42,341 nucleotides of DNA, from the NCBI GenBank assembly GCA_026387795.1, contig JAPLLA010000056.1, positions 1 through 42,341 of the forward strand, written 5' to 3'. This DNA comes from Candidatus Saganbacteria bacterium (GTDB lineage: Bacteria; Margulisbacteria; WOR-1; JAPLLA01). A program made the position numbers and the translations under genes. Below the pieces are notes generated by a model that was given only the letters and a program-made list of their open reading frames with translations, was not told the origin of the DNA and made no database searches. The first letter of the stretch is position 1. Every line of letters begins with the position of its first letter. Below, piece after piece: positions 9,701-17,567 of the stretch.

Positions 9701-10793
9701 TAACCCACACAATCCCTGCATCTTTTGCTTTTTTTATTAATTGGGAGATTGCACTGGTACCATCGAATGGCCCGCAATAATGCGATGCGGATTGCGAAAC
9801 AATATCCACTTTTTCTTCTATCAAATAATCAACCAGCTTTTTAAAAGAACCATTAGAATCATCCACAGAAAGCAAATAGAGCTGCGCTTCGGGAGCAATA
9901 TCATAAACAATTTCCGCACAATTGATCCCGTGTCTACCATCCTCAACCCCTGTCCCCTCATCTTGTGTTGCACTAAAATCCTTTTTAATGCAATTCAAAG
10001 GCAAGTCACCCTTAACCATGCTTTGCCCATAGCCTCCAAACCTATCAATTACTGCTATTTTTAATCCCTTTCCTCTGTAACCAGCCAAGTGCCAAAGATC
10101 CGCCTTTAAATCTGCTACACCTTCAGAAGTAGAAGGTTCCCAATCCAAATCCAGATTCGCAATTGGCCGAACAAACAAAACTGCTTCTTCTGTTACAATA
10201 AAATTTAAAGCAGTTAAGGGAATCACCACATTGAAAAGACTGCGGTCAAAACTTCTGACCGTCCCACCAAGTTCAGCTATTTCCTTAAAAACTCGCGCTT
10301 GTTGTTTTTTGTCTATTTTCAACTCAACAGTAACAAAGGGGACTTGATCCTCTTTTAGCGCCAGTCCCCTTGCTTTTGCAAAATAATTTAAAGATTCCCT
10401 ATCCTGATGATCTGAGAAATAGAGGGCTTGCCTTAACACTGAAGAAAGCTTCTTATCTGCATAATAAACCGGCGGCGAAACAAAAATATCCTCTACCTGA
10501 TTGGCTTCACCTGTAACAAAATGCAGCTTATAGAGCCCGGGCTCCAAATTTTGGGTATTAACAACTACTTGCCGCGTATTTGCATCTTGTTCGGAAAAAG
10601 AACCGAACCTGATTATTTTTTGGGGGTTATGGGCTGAACAAATAAAATAGCGATTAATCTTAAGATCTCGTGAAGGGACCTTAAACTCTACAGATTGCGG
10701 ACTACCAACGAATATCCCTGCAGCAGCCAAGGAAGCCATTCCAAAAAACAAACCGAATATGATTAAAATTATTTTAAATTTATTTTTTGCCAT
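6750..10793 (-). CDS. Secreted subtilisin-like (S8) serine protease with IPT/TIG repeats
   Basis: 1347 residues from ATG 10793, chosen because AGGA lies six bases upstream; an adjacent ATG at 10796 and a GTG-type extension upstream are less suitable. Residues 1-26 form a signal peptide. The S8 triad is D250 (AVIDRFGG), H288 (GRHGIN) and S574 (GTSAATPH), with a long ~285-residue stretch between H and S that includes an Asn-containing SAGN segment and a PPC/galactose-binding-like beta region. From about residue 640 onwards several IPT/TIG-like Ig domains follow, recognisable by repeated NPDG..T motifs and Gx(Y/H)GSGF elements. It probably acts at or outside the cell surface on proteins. It forms a two-gene unit with the PEGA/barrel gene 13 bp upstream. 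Confidence 0.9.
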   Translation of the reverse strand: MAKNKFKIILIIFGLFFGMASLAAAGIFVGSPQSVEFKVPSRDLKINRYFICSAHNPQKIIRFGSFSEQDANTRQVVVNTQNLEPGLYKLHFVTGEANQVEDIFVSPPVYYADKKLSSVLRQALYFSDHQDRESLNYFAKARGLALKEDQVPFVTVELKIDKKQQARVFKEIAELGGTVRSFDRSLFNVVIPLTALNFIVTEEAVLFVRPIANLDLDWEPSTSEGVADLKADLWHLAGYRGKGLKIAVIDRFGGYGQSMVKGDLPLNCIKKDFSATQDEGTGVEDGRHGINCAEIVYDIAPEAQLYLLSVDDSNGSFKKLVDYLIEEKVDIVSQSASHYCGPFDGTSAISQLIKKAKDAGIVWVNSAGNRAQTHWEGYFNPDENNVHRWKDNATRMKIIKPVADFKFRLAWNDWSRDAAGYPDGNMHHQDLKLNFYKNGLLVASADNDQSNSSVDPYEDLEVDFTSSSATYEVEIVANNYDPNYPVYFELFMHTGGCSFEYAMPESSVTIGGDSPGAFTVGAVTVYTHDLKAYSSQGPTNGLNSGPPDDSSRTKPDVCGVTDTQTSADFFTGTSAATPHIAGLAALVKQYLQSKSVVEVTPDEVQGYLETHTQKLLDLPEKNNWTGSGLVVLDDPDVIGGIVAPEPDKPVIYGVDFFGYPSLKLTRYAFMIGKNIKSGAQIEFLGTTTSKGTSLVKDPGTGLIKIGIKYPVVSAEAKPGIEEIKITNYDGGATVYSGYEILPAFYGGLNHNNVLVPSPEAVYPGWKGNLVFQIGKAYDSVFKPGVEVKFNPEVKVDVDKISIPDPKTLVVPVEIPLDYTIMSGLGRIPFLVRNPDGQFSTVQGNPYGQNPVLKIKFLPIPNEITPSVLEPGWEGKVKLFFGYGIPKGALVDFGEGITVDPNSYEYLDSYIFANIKVDTTIQPGFKRVTVYNPDGGVGTLEAGIEVLNTQPIIDYVYPAQVEAGSAKAVEVHGQHFKNGAKVDFGDGTQNGGVYVNPQGESFNCPLTIDDKAVPGSRSVTVTNPNGIIGTAEGIFTVLPKPKIPLSIETFNCDQIMQGNEFPLYVYGSGFTQGCILDCGSGIQVSDTNYINSGNVTALLKISSEAKVGERDVTITNPDGTSYTAVNSFEVLFNPELHIVINSIQPSSVVCGVKGNVVHIYGSGFKTGLVPNFGEGIEVYHIWSTPDYVEVGINVATEAVPGLRNVTITNPDGKTVTRVNGFRLFSPGETSVVPEIVSVKPDIIEFNKMVVITIKAKDAYFSKGRTKVSFDPSLLEINQINVVNQDTIRMMVSTPVFSRLSPAGVLVDLNIETSGRVLTKKGALKIKGETSDSLKSNSLKSKSIIPDFH
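6775..6804. repeat. 15-bp tandem duplication at the 3' end of the protease gene
   Basis: TTGGACTTAAGACTA occurs twice in a row. It is in frame and gives the repeated SLKS-containing C-terminus of the protease. Confidence 0.9.
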
Positions 10794-10806
10794 CATTGAT
10801 CCTAAA

Positions 10807-11628
10807 TTAAAAGGCCAAACCACCTTTTAAATATCCTCCCTCTGCAGAAACAGTATCTCCCCCGCCAGATCTCCCCGCCATATGCATTCCTCCAGCCTCA
10901 ATCTGTAGAGAGCCTAAGTAGAAACCGATAAAACCTTGATACCCTAAAGCTGGGCTAAACGCACCCGGAAGCGTTACCGTACCACCCCAAAACGTACCGT
11001 TTACTCCCCCGCCGACATAAACAGTTTTAAGGATACCCCACCCCTCAAAAGGATAACGCACACTCAAAGAAACCGGAACCATTTGTATCTTTCCATTCAC
11101 TCCCCCAGCTTCTACATTCCATTCAAAATAAGTTATCCCCAATTGAATTTGTAACGGATTCAACACTGTTCTATTAAACTCAACCCCCAGTAAAAAATCA
11201 TTGGGGCTATAAAAATATTGGTGATCAACTGATCCAACGATAGGAAGATTCTGCCCGGTTAAAGTAAAATGATATTTTCCCCCATACAAACTAAAAGCAG
11301 GAGCAAAAACCTCGGACTCCATTTGCTTTTCCGGTTCTGAAACCGGCTTAAGATTAACAGTAGTGGTTTCTTCTGCTTTAACCGCCACTTTTTGATCATA
11401 AATCACAGCGCCAGTTGACCCCATCACCTTTAATTGATATCCGCCTTCGTCTAATGATTCTATAAAAACTGTTCCTTGGCCTATCATAATATCGTCCAAA
11501 TAGATTGCATCCGTTGAATTAGTAGAAATGATACAGAGCTTACCCTCAATAGTGATGCCAGCAAAAGAAATAGAGGAAACGGATAAGGCAAAAAATATGA
11601 TTAATAGGGCCAAAAATGCTCTAAACAT
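10807..11628 (-). CDS. PEGA-domain protein with C-terminal beta-barrel-like region
   Basis: 273 residues from ATG 11628. Residues 1-24 are a signal peptide (ending ISFA). About 25-95 resemble a PEGA domain: a small beta sandwich with YLDDIMIGQG followed by a GGYQLKV strand. About 110-273 show alternating hydrophobic, Gly- and aromatic-rich strands and end in a terminal Phe, as expected for an outer-membrane barrel inserted by BAM. The function is unknown. It is the first gene of the unit with the subtilase downstream, so it may help to display or anchor that enzyme. A longer start at 11697 is possible but would place poorly hydrophobic residues before the signal peptide and would overlap the hrcA promoter. 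Confidence 0.7.
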   Translation of the reverse strand: MFRAFLALLIIFFALSVSSISFAGITIEGKLCIISTNSTDAIYLDDIMIGQGTVFIESLDEGGYQLKVMGSTGAVIYDQKVAVKAEETTTVNLKPVSEPEKQMESEVFAPAFSLYGGKYHFTLTGQNLPIVGSVDHQYFYSPNDFLLGVEFNRTVLNPLQIQLGITYFEWNVEAGGVNGKIQMVPVSLSVRYPFEGWGILKTVYVGGGVNGTFWGGTVTLPGAFSPALGYQGFIGFYLGSLQIEAGGMHMAGRSGGGDTVSAEGGYLKGGLAF

Positions 11629-11637
11629 AAATAATAT

Positions 11638-11643
11638 ATTATA
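11638..11643 (-). promoter_or_regulatory. -10 box of the PEGA/subtilase unit
   Basis: A perfect TATAAT lies nine bases before the ATG at 11628 and no Shine-Dalgarno is present, which suggests a leaderless message. The divergent hrcA promoter begins about 20 bp away. Confidence 0.5.
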
Positions 11644-11661
11644 AGCATAACACTTAAAATA

Positions 11662-11690
11662 TTGACAGTCAAAAGAGGCAGTGATATACT
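11662..11690 (+). promoter_or_regulatory. Sigma-70 promoter of the hrcA-dnaK operon
   Basis: TTGACA (11662-11667), a 17-nt spacer and TATACT (11685-11690). This is close to full consensus, and the CIRCE operator follows directly. Confidence 0.92.
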
Positions 11691-11717
11691 TTAGCACTCA
11701 AAGAGAGAGAGTGCTAA
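11691..11717 (+). promoter_or_regulatory. CIRCE operator (HrcA binding site)
   Basis: TTAGCACTC, nine bases, GAGTGCTAA: an exact match to the CIRCE consensus. It begins next to the -10 box and ends two bases before the hrcA ATG, so HrcA bound here would block its own operon. Heat or unfolded protein would relieve this through the GroE-HrcA link known in other bacteria. Confidence 0.97.
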
Positions 11718-11719
11718 AC

Positions 11720-12475
11720 ATGACCCATAATATAGAACTAGACGACAGAAAAAAGGGAATATTGACTGCAATTGTAGAGGACTACTTGCGTACCGCAGAA
11801 CCAGTTGGTTCGCGTACGATCGGAAAAGACTACATCAGCGAGCTCTCCCCTGCCACAATCCGCAACGAAATGGCAGACCTGGAAGATGCAGGGCTCATTA
11901 TGCAGCCGCATACTTCTGCAGGCAGGATCCCCACTGACCGTGGTTACCGCTACTACGTAGACCACCTGATGAAAAATAAACCTCTAAGCCAAAAAGAAGA
12001 AGATTTTATCAGCCAGCAGCTGGAAGAATCCAGGCGCGACTTGGAAGACCTGCTCCACCGCTCACTGAAAGTAGTGGCACACCTAACCCATTACACTGCA
12101 ATCATGAGCAACTTAACCGAACACCTGCGAATATATTCCTCCGGTGTTTCAAACATATTAAGACAACCGGAATTCAACTCTGTAGACCGGCTAAGTAAAA
12201 TATTGCGAGCGCTGGAAGCAGAAGAAAAAATTTGCCAGGTTTTGGGAGAATATACTAAAGAAGAAGACAACGAAACCGAAACCACCACAATCCGGATTGG
12301 GACAGAAAACAAACTAAAAGAAATGCAGGATTGCGGTGTAGTAGTTACCCACTATGAAATCAAAGGGAAAGCCATCGGAGGCCTTGGCGTAATCGGCCCT
12401 ACGCGCATGCCCTATACCAAAATCAGACAAGTAGTCAATTATGTTTCCCAAAAACTAAACGAAATCACATTCTAA
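11720..12475 (+). CDS. hrcA: Heat-inducible transcription repressor HrcA (short form)
   Basis: 251 residues, against about 340 in typical HrcA. The N-terminal winged helix is complete (RKKGILTAIVEDY, EPVGSRTI, SPATIRNEMADLE, HTSAGRIPTDRGYRYYVD). After the LTHYTA helix at about residue 118 the sequence jumps directly to a segment ending SSGVSNILRQPEF and then to the C-terminal GGLGVIGPTRMPY core. The missing part corresponds to roughly the first half of the GAF-like domain and the inserted dimerisation domain. The frame is clean. ATG 11720 is used because an upstream GTG would lie inside the promoter. No clear Shine-Dalgarno is seen; the leader is mostly the CIRCE element. Confidence 0.93.
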   Translation: MTHNIELDDRKKGILTAIVEDYLRTAEPVGSRTIGKDYISELSPATIRNEMADLEDAGLIMQPHTSAGRIPTDRGYRYYVDHLMKNKPLSQKEEDFISQQLEESRRDLEDLLHRSLKVVAHLTHYTAIMSNLTEHLRIYSSGVSNILRQPEFNSVDRLSKILRALEAEEKICQVLGEYTKEEDNETETTTIRIGTENKLKEMQDCGVVVTHYEIKGKAIGGLGVIGPTRMPYTKIRQVVNYVSQKLNEITF

Positions 12476-12484
12476 GGAGCAATT

Positions 12485-13012
12485 ATGAGCTGGGACAAAA
12501 AAAACAAAAAAGCATCAGAAGAACAGGGAAATCCGGAAGCCGAAATCCTAAAAGGGGTTATTCTGGAAAAAGAAAAACAGATCGATGAAGACAAGCAAAA
12601 GCTGCTGCGTACCTTGGCTGACTTGGATAATTACAAAAAGAGAATGGCTCAAGAAAGAGAAGAAATCGTAAAACTTTCAAACGAAACCTTAATCCTTGCC
12701 ATGCTCCCTGTACTGGACGGAATGGAACGGGCATTTAAGGCAACAAAAAACAATAAAGAAAACGAAGAAATAATAAAAGGTCTGGCGCTCATAAAAAAAC
12801 AGTTTGAAGATGCTTTAATGAAATTCGGGGTGCAAACCGTAGACGCTACCGGAAAACCATATGATCCGCATTTTATGGAAGCAATTATGCAGCAGGAATC
12901 GGACGGTCCGGAACATATTGTTCTGGAAGAGACACAAAAAGGATATTTGCTGTACAATAAACTGATACGACCGGCAATGGTAATCGTATCAAAGAAAAAG
13001 GGGGAAAAGTAA
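12485..13012 (+). CDS. grpE: Nucleotide exchange factor GrpE
   Basis: 175 residues. The N-terminal half is a long charged coiled coil, followed by the conserved core with [17 protein letters not shown] and the C-terminal beta domain ending RPAMVIVSK. It releases ADP from DnaK. AAGGAG lies seven bases before the ATG. It sits between hrcA and dnaK in the CIRCE operon and ends one base before dnaK. Confidence 0.95.
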   Translation: MSWDKKNKKASEEQGNPEAEILKGVILEKEKQIDEDKQKLLRTLADLDNYKKRMAQEREEIVKLSNETLILAMLPVLDGMERAFKATKNNKENEEIIKGLALIKKQFEDALMKFGVQTVDATGKPYDPHFMEAIMQQESDGPEHIVLEETQKGYLLYNKLIRPAMVIVSKKKGEK

Positions 13013-13013
13013 A

Positions 13014-14939
13014 ATGGCAGAGAAGAAAGAAAAAATCATCGGAATCGACTTGGGTACCACAAATTCTTGCGTAGCAGTAATGGTGGGAGGGGAACCGGTT
13101 GTAATCCAAAATTCGGAAGGAGGCCGCACTACCCCGTCTGTTGTATCGTTCATGAAGGATGGTTCAAGAGTAGTCGGACAAGTAGCAAAAAGACAAGCTG
13201 TAACCAATCCGGAACATACTGTGTTTTCTATTAAAAGGTTTATGGGCCGCCGTGCAGATGAAGTGGAACAAGAAAAGAAAATGGTCCCCTATCCTATTGT
13301 TGCCGGAAGCAAAGGCGAAGCAGTGGTAAAAATCGACGACAAAACTTTTACCCCTCCTGAAATTTCCGCAATGATACTGCAAAAGATGAAGCAATCTGCA
13401 GAAGATTACCTGGGAGAAAAAGTAAATAAAGCGGTAATTACTGTTCCCGCTTATTTTAATGACAGCCAAAGACAAGCTACCAAGGATGCGGGAACAATTG
13501 CGGGCCTAGATGTACTACGCATCATCAATGAGCCAACTGCCGCATCTCTGGCTTACGGACTAGACAAAAAGAAAAACGAAAAAATTGCAGTATTTGATTT
13601 TGGGGGAGGAACATTTGATATCTCTATCTTAGAACTTGGGGAAGGGATTTTTGAAGTAAAATCCACCAATGGCGATACCCACCTTGGCGGAGACGATTTT
13701 GACATCAAAATCATGAACTGGATTGCGGATGAATTCAAAAAAGAGCAAGGGATAGACCTAAAAAATGACCGGATGGCCCTGCAAAGGTTAAAAGAAGCAG
13801 CGGAAAAAGCCAAATGCGAACTCTCTACTGTCACAGAAACAGAAATCAACCTTCCGTTTATTACCGCAGATGCAACTGGTCCAAAACACCTAATCTTAAA
13901 GCTTTCCCGTTCAAAACTGGAACAGCTAACCGAAGATTTAATCGCCAGAGCTTTTAATCCCTGCCAACAAGCATTAAAAGATGCCGGGCTTTCTATCAGC
14001 CAAATTGATGAAGTGGTTCTGGTTGGCGGCATGACCAGAATGCCCAAAATACAGGAAACCGCAAAAAAGCTCTTTGGCAAAGAACCACACAAAGGAGTCA
14101 ACCCGGATGAAGTAGTAGCAGTAGGAGCCGCAATTCAAGGGGGGGTCCTTGCAGGAGAAGTAAAAGACCTGGTACTTTTAGACGTAACCCCGCTCACACT
14201 TGGAATTGAAACTTTAGGCGGGGTAATGACCCAGATCATTGAAAGAAACACCACCATCCCTACATCACGCAGCCAAATCTTTTCTACTGCTGCAGACGGA
14301 CAAACCAGCGTAGAAATACATGTTCTGCAAGGCGAACGGCCCATGGCAAACGATAACCGTACTCTTGGAAAATTCCACCTGGTTGGCATTCCACCCGCAC
14401 CCAGAGGAATACCACAGGTAGAAGTAATTTTTGACATTGATGCAAATGGAATCATACATGTAAGAGCCTTAGACAAAGGTACAAATAACGAACAAAAAAT
14501 CACTATCACCGCTTCATCGGGGCTCAACAAAGATGAAGTAGAAAAAATGAAAAAAGAAGCACAAGTACACGAAGCAGAAGATAAAAAGAAAAAAGAAGAG
14601 ATCGAACTCCGAAATCAGGCAGACAACATGGCGTATACCGCGGAAAAAACCGTAAAAGAAGCCGGGGACAAAGTAGATGCGGGAACAAAAGAAAAAGTGC
14701 AAAAAGCAATTGAAGAGACCAGAAAAGAACTGCAAGGTCAAGACGGGGCAAAACTGAAAGCTGCTTTTGAAAACCTGCAAAAAGAAGTTTATGCCATGTC
14801 AGAAATGATTTACAAACAAGCCCCTCCACCCAATCAAGCCTCGCCTAACAGCGGGCAGGAACAAGGTCAAGGACAAGAACAAGGACCAAATCCTAATGAC
14901 GGTAAAACCGTAGATGCGGACTTTGAAGAGAAAAAATAA
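13014..14939 (+). CDS. dnaK: Chaperone DnaK (Hsp70)
   Basis: 641 residues, full length. The ATPase domain shows [12 protein letters not shown] near the start, [40 protein letters not shown] and [10 protein letters not shown]. The substrate-binding domain has [14 protein letters not shown] and the lid follows. The C-terminus is Gln/Gly/Pro-rich and ends DADFEEKK. It binds exposed hydrophobic segments with DnaJ and GrpE as partners in the cytoplasm. Its stop overlaps the dnaJ start by one base. Confidence 0.98.
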   Translation: MAEKKEKIIGIDLGTTNSCVAVMVGGEPVVIQNSEGGRTTPSVVSFMKDGSRVVGQVAKRQAVTNPEHTVFSIKRFMGRRADEVEQEKKMVPYPIVAGSKGEAVVKIDDKTFTPPEISAMILQKMKQSAEDYLGEKVNKAVITVPAYFNDSQRQATKDAGTIAGLDVLRIINEPTAASLAYGLDKKKNEKIAVFDFGGGTFDISILELGEGIFEVKSTNGDTHLGGDDFDIKIMNWIADEFKKEQGIDLKNDRMALQRLKEAAEKAKCELSTVTETEINLPFITADATGPKHLILKLSRSKLEQLTEDLIARAFNPCQQALKDAGLSISQIDEVVLVGGMTRMPKIQETAKKLFGKEPHKGVNPDEVVAVGAAIQGGVLAGEVKDLVLLDVTPLTLGIETLGGVMTQIIERNTTIPTSRSQIFSTAADGQTSVEIHVLQGERPMANDNRTLGKFHLVGIPPAPRGIPQVEVIFDIDANGIIHVRALDKGTNNEQKITITASSGLNKDEVEKMKKEAQVHEAEDKKKKEEIELRNQADNMAYTAEKTVKEAGDKVDAGTKEKVQKAIEETRKELQGQDGAKLKAAFENLQKEVYAMSEMIYKQAPPPNQASPNSGQEQGQGQEQGPNPNDGKTVDADFEEKK

Positions 14940-16045
14940 TGGCCACAAACCGTGATTTCTACGAGATTCTGGGAGTAAGCAAAAACGCTTCTGCCGAAGA
15001 AATAAAACGCTCCTACCGCCGCTTGGCCAGGCAATATCATCCTGATGTCAACAAAGCCGCGGATGCAGAAGCAAAATTCAAAGAAATTTCCGAAGCATAC
15101 AGCATTTTAGGAGAAGAAAAAAAACGTCAGCAGTACGACGCTTTTGGCAAATCCGGTTTTGGAGGCGGAGCTGGAGGTTCTGGCGGATTTGACATGGGGG
15201 ATATGTTCCGCAACTTTGAGCAGGGATTTGGTGGTGGAGGATTTGGCGATCTGGGAGACTTATTTGAAACTTTCTTTGGCAGGACCTCAGGCCGTGGACA
15301 ACCAGGACCAGCCCAAGGAAATGACTTACGCTACGATTTGGCAATTACATTAGAAGAAGCTGCTTCTGGAATAGAAAAAGAAATTACGATCACCCACCTG
15401 GAAACCTGCCAAACCTGTAAAGGAAACGGTGCCAAAACAGGAAGCAAACCTGAAACCTGTAAAAGCTGCAAAGGTACCGGACAAGTACAGCGTGCACACA
15501 GAACCATCCTTGGAATGTTCACCCAAGTAACACCCTGCCCCACCTGCGGCGGAGAAGGATCCACTATCCCCTCCCCATGTACAGACTGCAAAGGTACTGG
15601 AAGGACCCGTCAAACTAAAAAATTATCCATAAAAATCCCTGGGGGAATAGACAACGACCAGAGGATGAGGGTAAAGGGAGAAGGAGACGCAGGACAAAAA
15701 GGGGGACCACACGGAGACCTGTACGTTTTTATAAACGTAAAAGAACACCCGATCTTTAAAAGAGAAGGCTATGACTTATATGCCAGACTCTCCATCTCTT
15801 TTGTACAAGCATCTTTAGGATATGGAATAGAAGTCCCGGTACTTGGTGGAAAAGAGAAATTAAAAATACCGTCAGGAACACAAGTGGGCACCACTTTTAG
15901 GATTAAAGGAAAAGGAATGCCCTCCCTGCATGGAAGAGGAAGGGGCGACGAGTACATTACCATTATTGTAAGCATCCCTACAGATCTTAGCAACGAAGAA
16001 AAAGATCTGCTCAAGAAATTTCAGGAAGCAAGGAGAAAAAGATGA
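14939..16045 (+). CDS. dnaJ: Co-chaperone DnaJ (Hsp40)
   Basis: 368 residues. J domain (residues 1-70) with HPD in YHPDVNK, a Gly/Phe-rich linker, then four zinc-binding CxxCxGxG repeats (CQTCKGNG, CKSCKGTG, CPTCGGEG, CTDCKGTG), and the C-terminal substrate-binding domains. It stimulates the DnaK ATPase and delivers clients. It overlaps dnaK by one base and rsmE by four, so the genes are translationally coupled. Confidence 0.98.
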   Translation: MATNRDFYEILGVSKNASAEEIKRSYRRLARQYHPDVNKAADAEAKFKEISEAYSILGEEKKRQQYDAFGKSGFGGGAGGSGGFDMGDMFRNFEQGFGGGGFGDLGDLFETFFGRTSGRGQPGPAQGNDLRYDLAITLEEAASGIEKEITITHLETCQTCKGNGAKTGSKPETCKSCKGTGQVQRAHRTILGMFTQVTPCPTCGGEGSTIPSPCTDCKGTGRTRQTKKLSIKIPGGIDNDQRMRVKGEGDAGQKGGPHGDLYVFINVKEHPIFKREGYDLYARLSISFVQASLGYGIEVPVLGGKEKLKIPSGTQVGTTFRIKGKGMPSLHGRGRGDEYITIIVSIPTDLSNEEKDLLKKFQEARRKR

Positions 16046-16695
16046 GTGCCCCCAGGGTTTTTGTACACCACGACCAAATCGGGAAAGAAAAAGCGGAAAT
16101 CACAGGAAGCGACGTAAATCACCTAAAAAATGTCCTCCGTTTAGATAAGATCATCTGTAAAATCATCGGGCTGCGCAGCCACAAATCAGAGCCATCCTTT
16201 AAGATCACCATTGCCCAAGGTATCCCAAAAGCAAAGAAAATGGATTTGATCATTGAAAAAGGGACTGAATTAGGAGTATCCGCAATTATCCCGACTCTTT
16301 GCGAACGAAGCATCCCAAAACCACAAGCAGATAAGTTGGAAAGATGGAAAAGAATCGCCAAAGAAGCTGCAGAACAATGCGGAAGGCTGGTTGTGCCGCA
16401 AATACACCCGATCACAAAATTTGAAGACGTTTTAAATCTAAAAGAAGAATATGATTTAGCGCTCATTCCATGGGAAATCGAGAAAGAAAACTCCCTTAAA
16501 AAGGTTTTAACCAATCTCCCCCATCCTCCCCAAAAAGTCCTGATCCTAATCGGCCCGGAAGGGGGATTTGGAAGTATTGAAGTGGAAAGAGCTAAAGAAA
16601 AAGGATTCACCCCGATTACGCTGGGCAACCGGATCCTGCGTACCGAAACCGTAGCACTAAGCATCCTTTCCATGTTTATGTACGCTTACGACTAG
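16042..16695 (+). CDS. rsmE: 16S rRNA m3U1498 methyltransferase RsmE
   Basis: 217 residues, slightly short for the family (about 240). The SPOUT-type knotted C-terminus is clear: LIGPEGGF followed by LGNRILRTETV, which form the SAM site. Other motifs are QGIPKAKKMD, EKGTELG and AAEQCGR. It methylates U1498 of 16S rRNA late in 30S assembly. It is the last gene of the dnaK operon, an arrangement common in many bacteria, and converges with the next gene after 12 bp; no terminator hairpin is visible. Confidence 0.94.
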   Translation: MSAPRVFVHHDQIGKEKAEITGSDVNHLKNVLRLDKIICKIIGLRSHKSEPSFKITIAQGIPKAKKMDLIIEKGTELGVSAIIPTLCERSIPKPQADKLERWKRIAKEAAEQCGRLVVPQIHPITKFEDVLNLKEEYDLALIPWEIEKENSLKKVLTNLPHPPQKVLILIGPEGGFGSIEVERAKEKGFTPITLGNRILRTETVALSILSMFMYAYD

Positions 16696-16707
16696 GAAAG
16701 ATTTAAT

Positions 16708-17490
16708 CTACCAAGGTTGCCTATAACCAAGCATAAAACCCAAGCCCTGATAATCGGGGCTATTACCTGTACGGATTAGGTCATAACCAATTTCCGCAAA
16801 CATCTCTCCGGGACCCGCATCGCCGCTCATCCCAAACAAAAGATCCGCCCCAAACGCCCCCATTTTACTTTCACCATTAAAAGAAGTTAATAAATTGAGA
16901 TTAATCCCAAACCCAAAATAAGGATTAAGTCCCGGGGAATCCGGAGCAGTGAGCTGATAAATCCCTGTTAAAAAAAGAGGGATGTTTTGCCTGTCATTAT
17001 CCTGGCTGTCTTTTCCTTTGGCAAAACCGAGTCCCACCTTAAAAGCAGCAGCATTAATATTTAACGGCCGGTTAAAACGCATTTCCAGAACCAACGCAGG
17101 CATATTAGCGATTAATCCGCCAGACACACCAATGGTGCGCGGGGGAAGTGTTACCTCTGGCGGCGTAGGAGCAATTACTCTTTGTGCTGGGGGAGGAGTT
17201 TGTTCTATTTTTGACTGTGGGCGGCTACCAGGAGAAACCGTTTCCAACTCATTTTCCAAAGCATTCAAGCGATTTTCATATATAGAAACCATTCTTGTTA
17301 ATTCTTGGACGCGATACGGACTTTTTGCATTAGCCAATTTATCGTTCAAAGTATCTATATAAGATTCCACGCGCTTAATTTCTGCTTTTATGTCCGCAGG
17401 ATCACGGGGTTGTTTTTGGGCAAAAGCAAAACCAGAAACAATAGAGATAAAAAAACATATTACTAAAATACCGGTTAAGAATCGTTTCAT
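16708..17490 (-). CDS. Exported coiled-coil / outer-membrane-like protein of unknown function
   Basis: 260 residues from ATG 17490. A signal peptide (about 1-24, ending AFA) is followed by a coiled-coil of about 60 residues (ADIKAEIKRVESYIDTLN region), a Pro-rich linker, and a C-terminal ~150-residue region of alternating beta strands rich in Gly and Phe. The last part is compatible with an outer-membrane barrel. ATG 17490 was preferred over one at 17499 because a TAAAAT box lies ten bases before it. I do not recognise the family. Confidence 0.65.
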   Translation of the reverse strand: MKRFLTGILVICFFISIVSGFAFAQKQPRDPADIKAEIKRVESYIDTLNDKLANAKSPYRVQELTRMVSIYENRLNALENELETVSPGSRPQSKIEQTPPPAQRVIAPTPPEVTLPPRTIGVSGGLIANMPALVLEMRFNRPLNINAAAFKVGLGFAKGKDSQDNDRQNIPLFLTGIYQLTAPDSPGLNPYFGFGINLNLLTSFNGESKMGAFGADLLFGMSGDAGPGEMFAEIGYDLIRTGNSPDYQGLGFMLGYRQPW

Positions 17491-17532
17491 CTTGGCCATT
17501 ATTTTACAACATCGCAGCACAAAAGTAAAAGG

Positions 17533-17549
17533 CGAGGATGCCATCCTCG
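17533..17549. promoter_or_regulatory. 8-bp dyad in the divergent spacer before rmuC
   Basis: CGAGGATG-C-CATCCTCG is a perfect inverted repeat with a single central base, directly upstream of the rmuC extended -10 box. It is too tight to form a hairpin loop, so an operator for a dimeric regulator of one or both divergent genes is more likely. The regulator is not known. Confidence 0.5.
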
Positions 17550-17558
17550 TGATATAAT
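17550..17558 (+). promoter_or_regulatory. Extended -10 promoter of rmuC, probable leaderless start
   Basis: TGaTATAAT ends nine bases before the ATG at 17568. There is no Shine-Dalgarno and no good -35 box; the dyad occupies that place. Confidence 0.6.
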
Positions 17559-17567
17559 TGCCCCACC

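Noticed and set aside
11681-11719. GTG start for hrcA
   Set aside because: It overlaps the -10 box and CIRCE and cannot lie on the mRNA from this promoter.
12649-12957. 102-codon frame antisense to grpE
   Set aside because: Shadow frame in a conserved gene.
17533-17549. Terminator hairpin before rmuC
   Set aside because: The single central base leaves no room for a loop and there is no T-run; an operator fits better.
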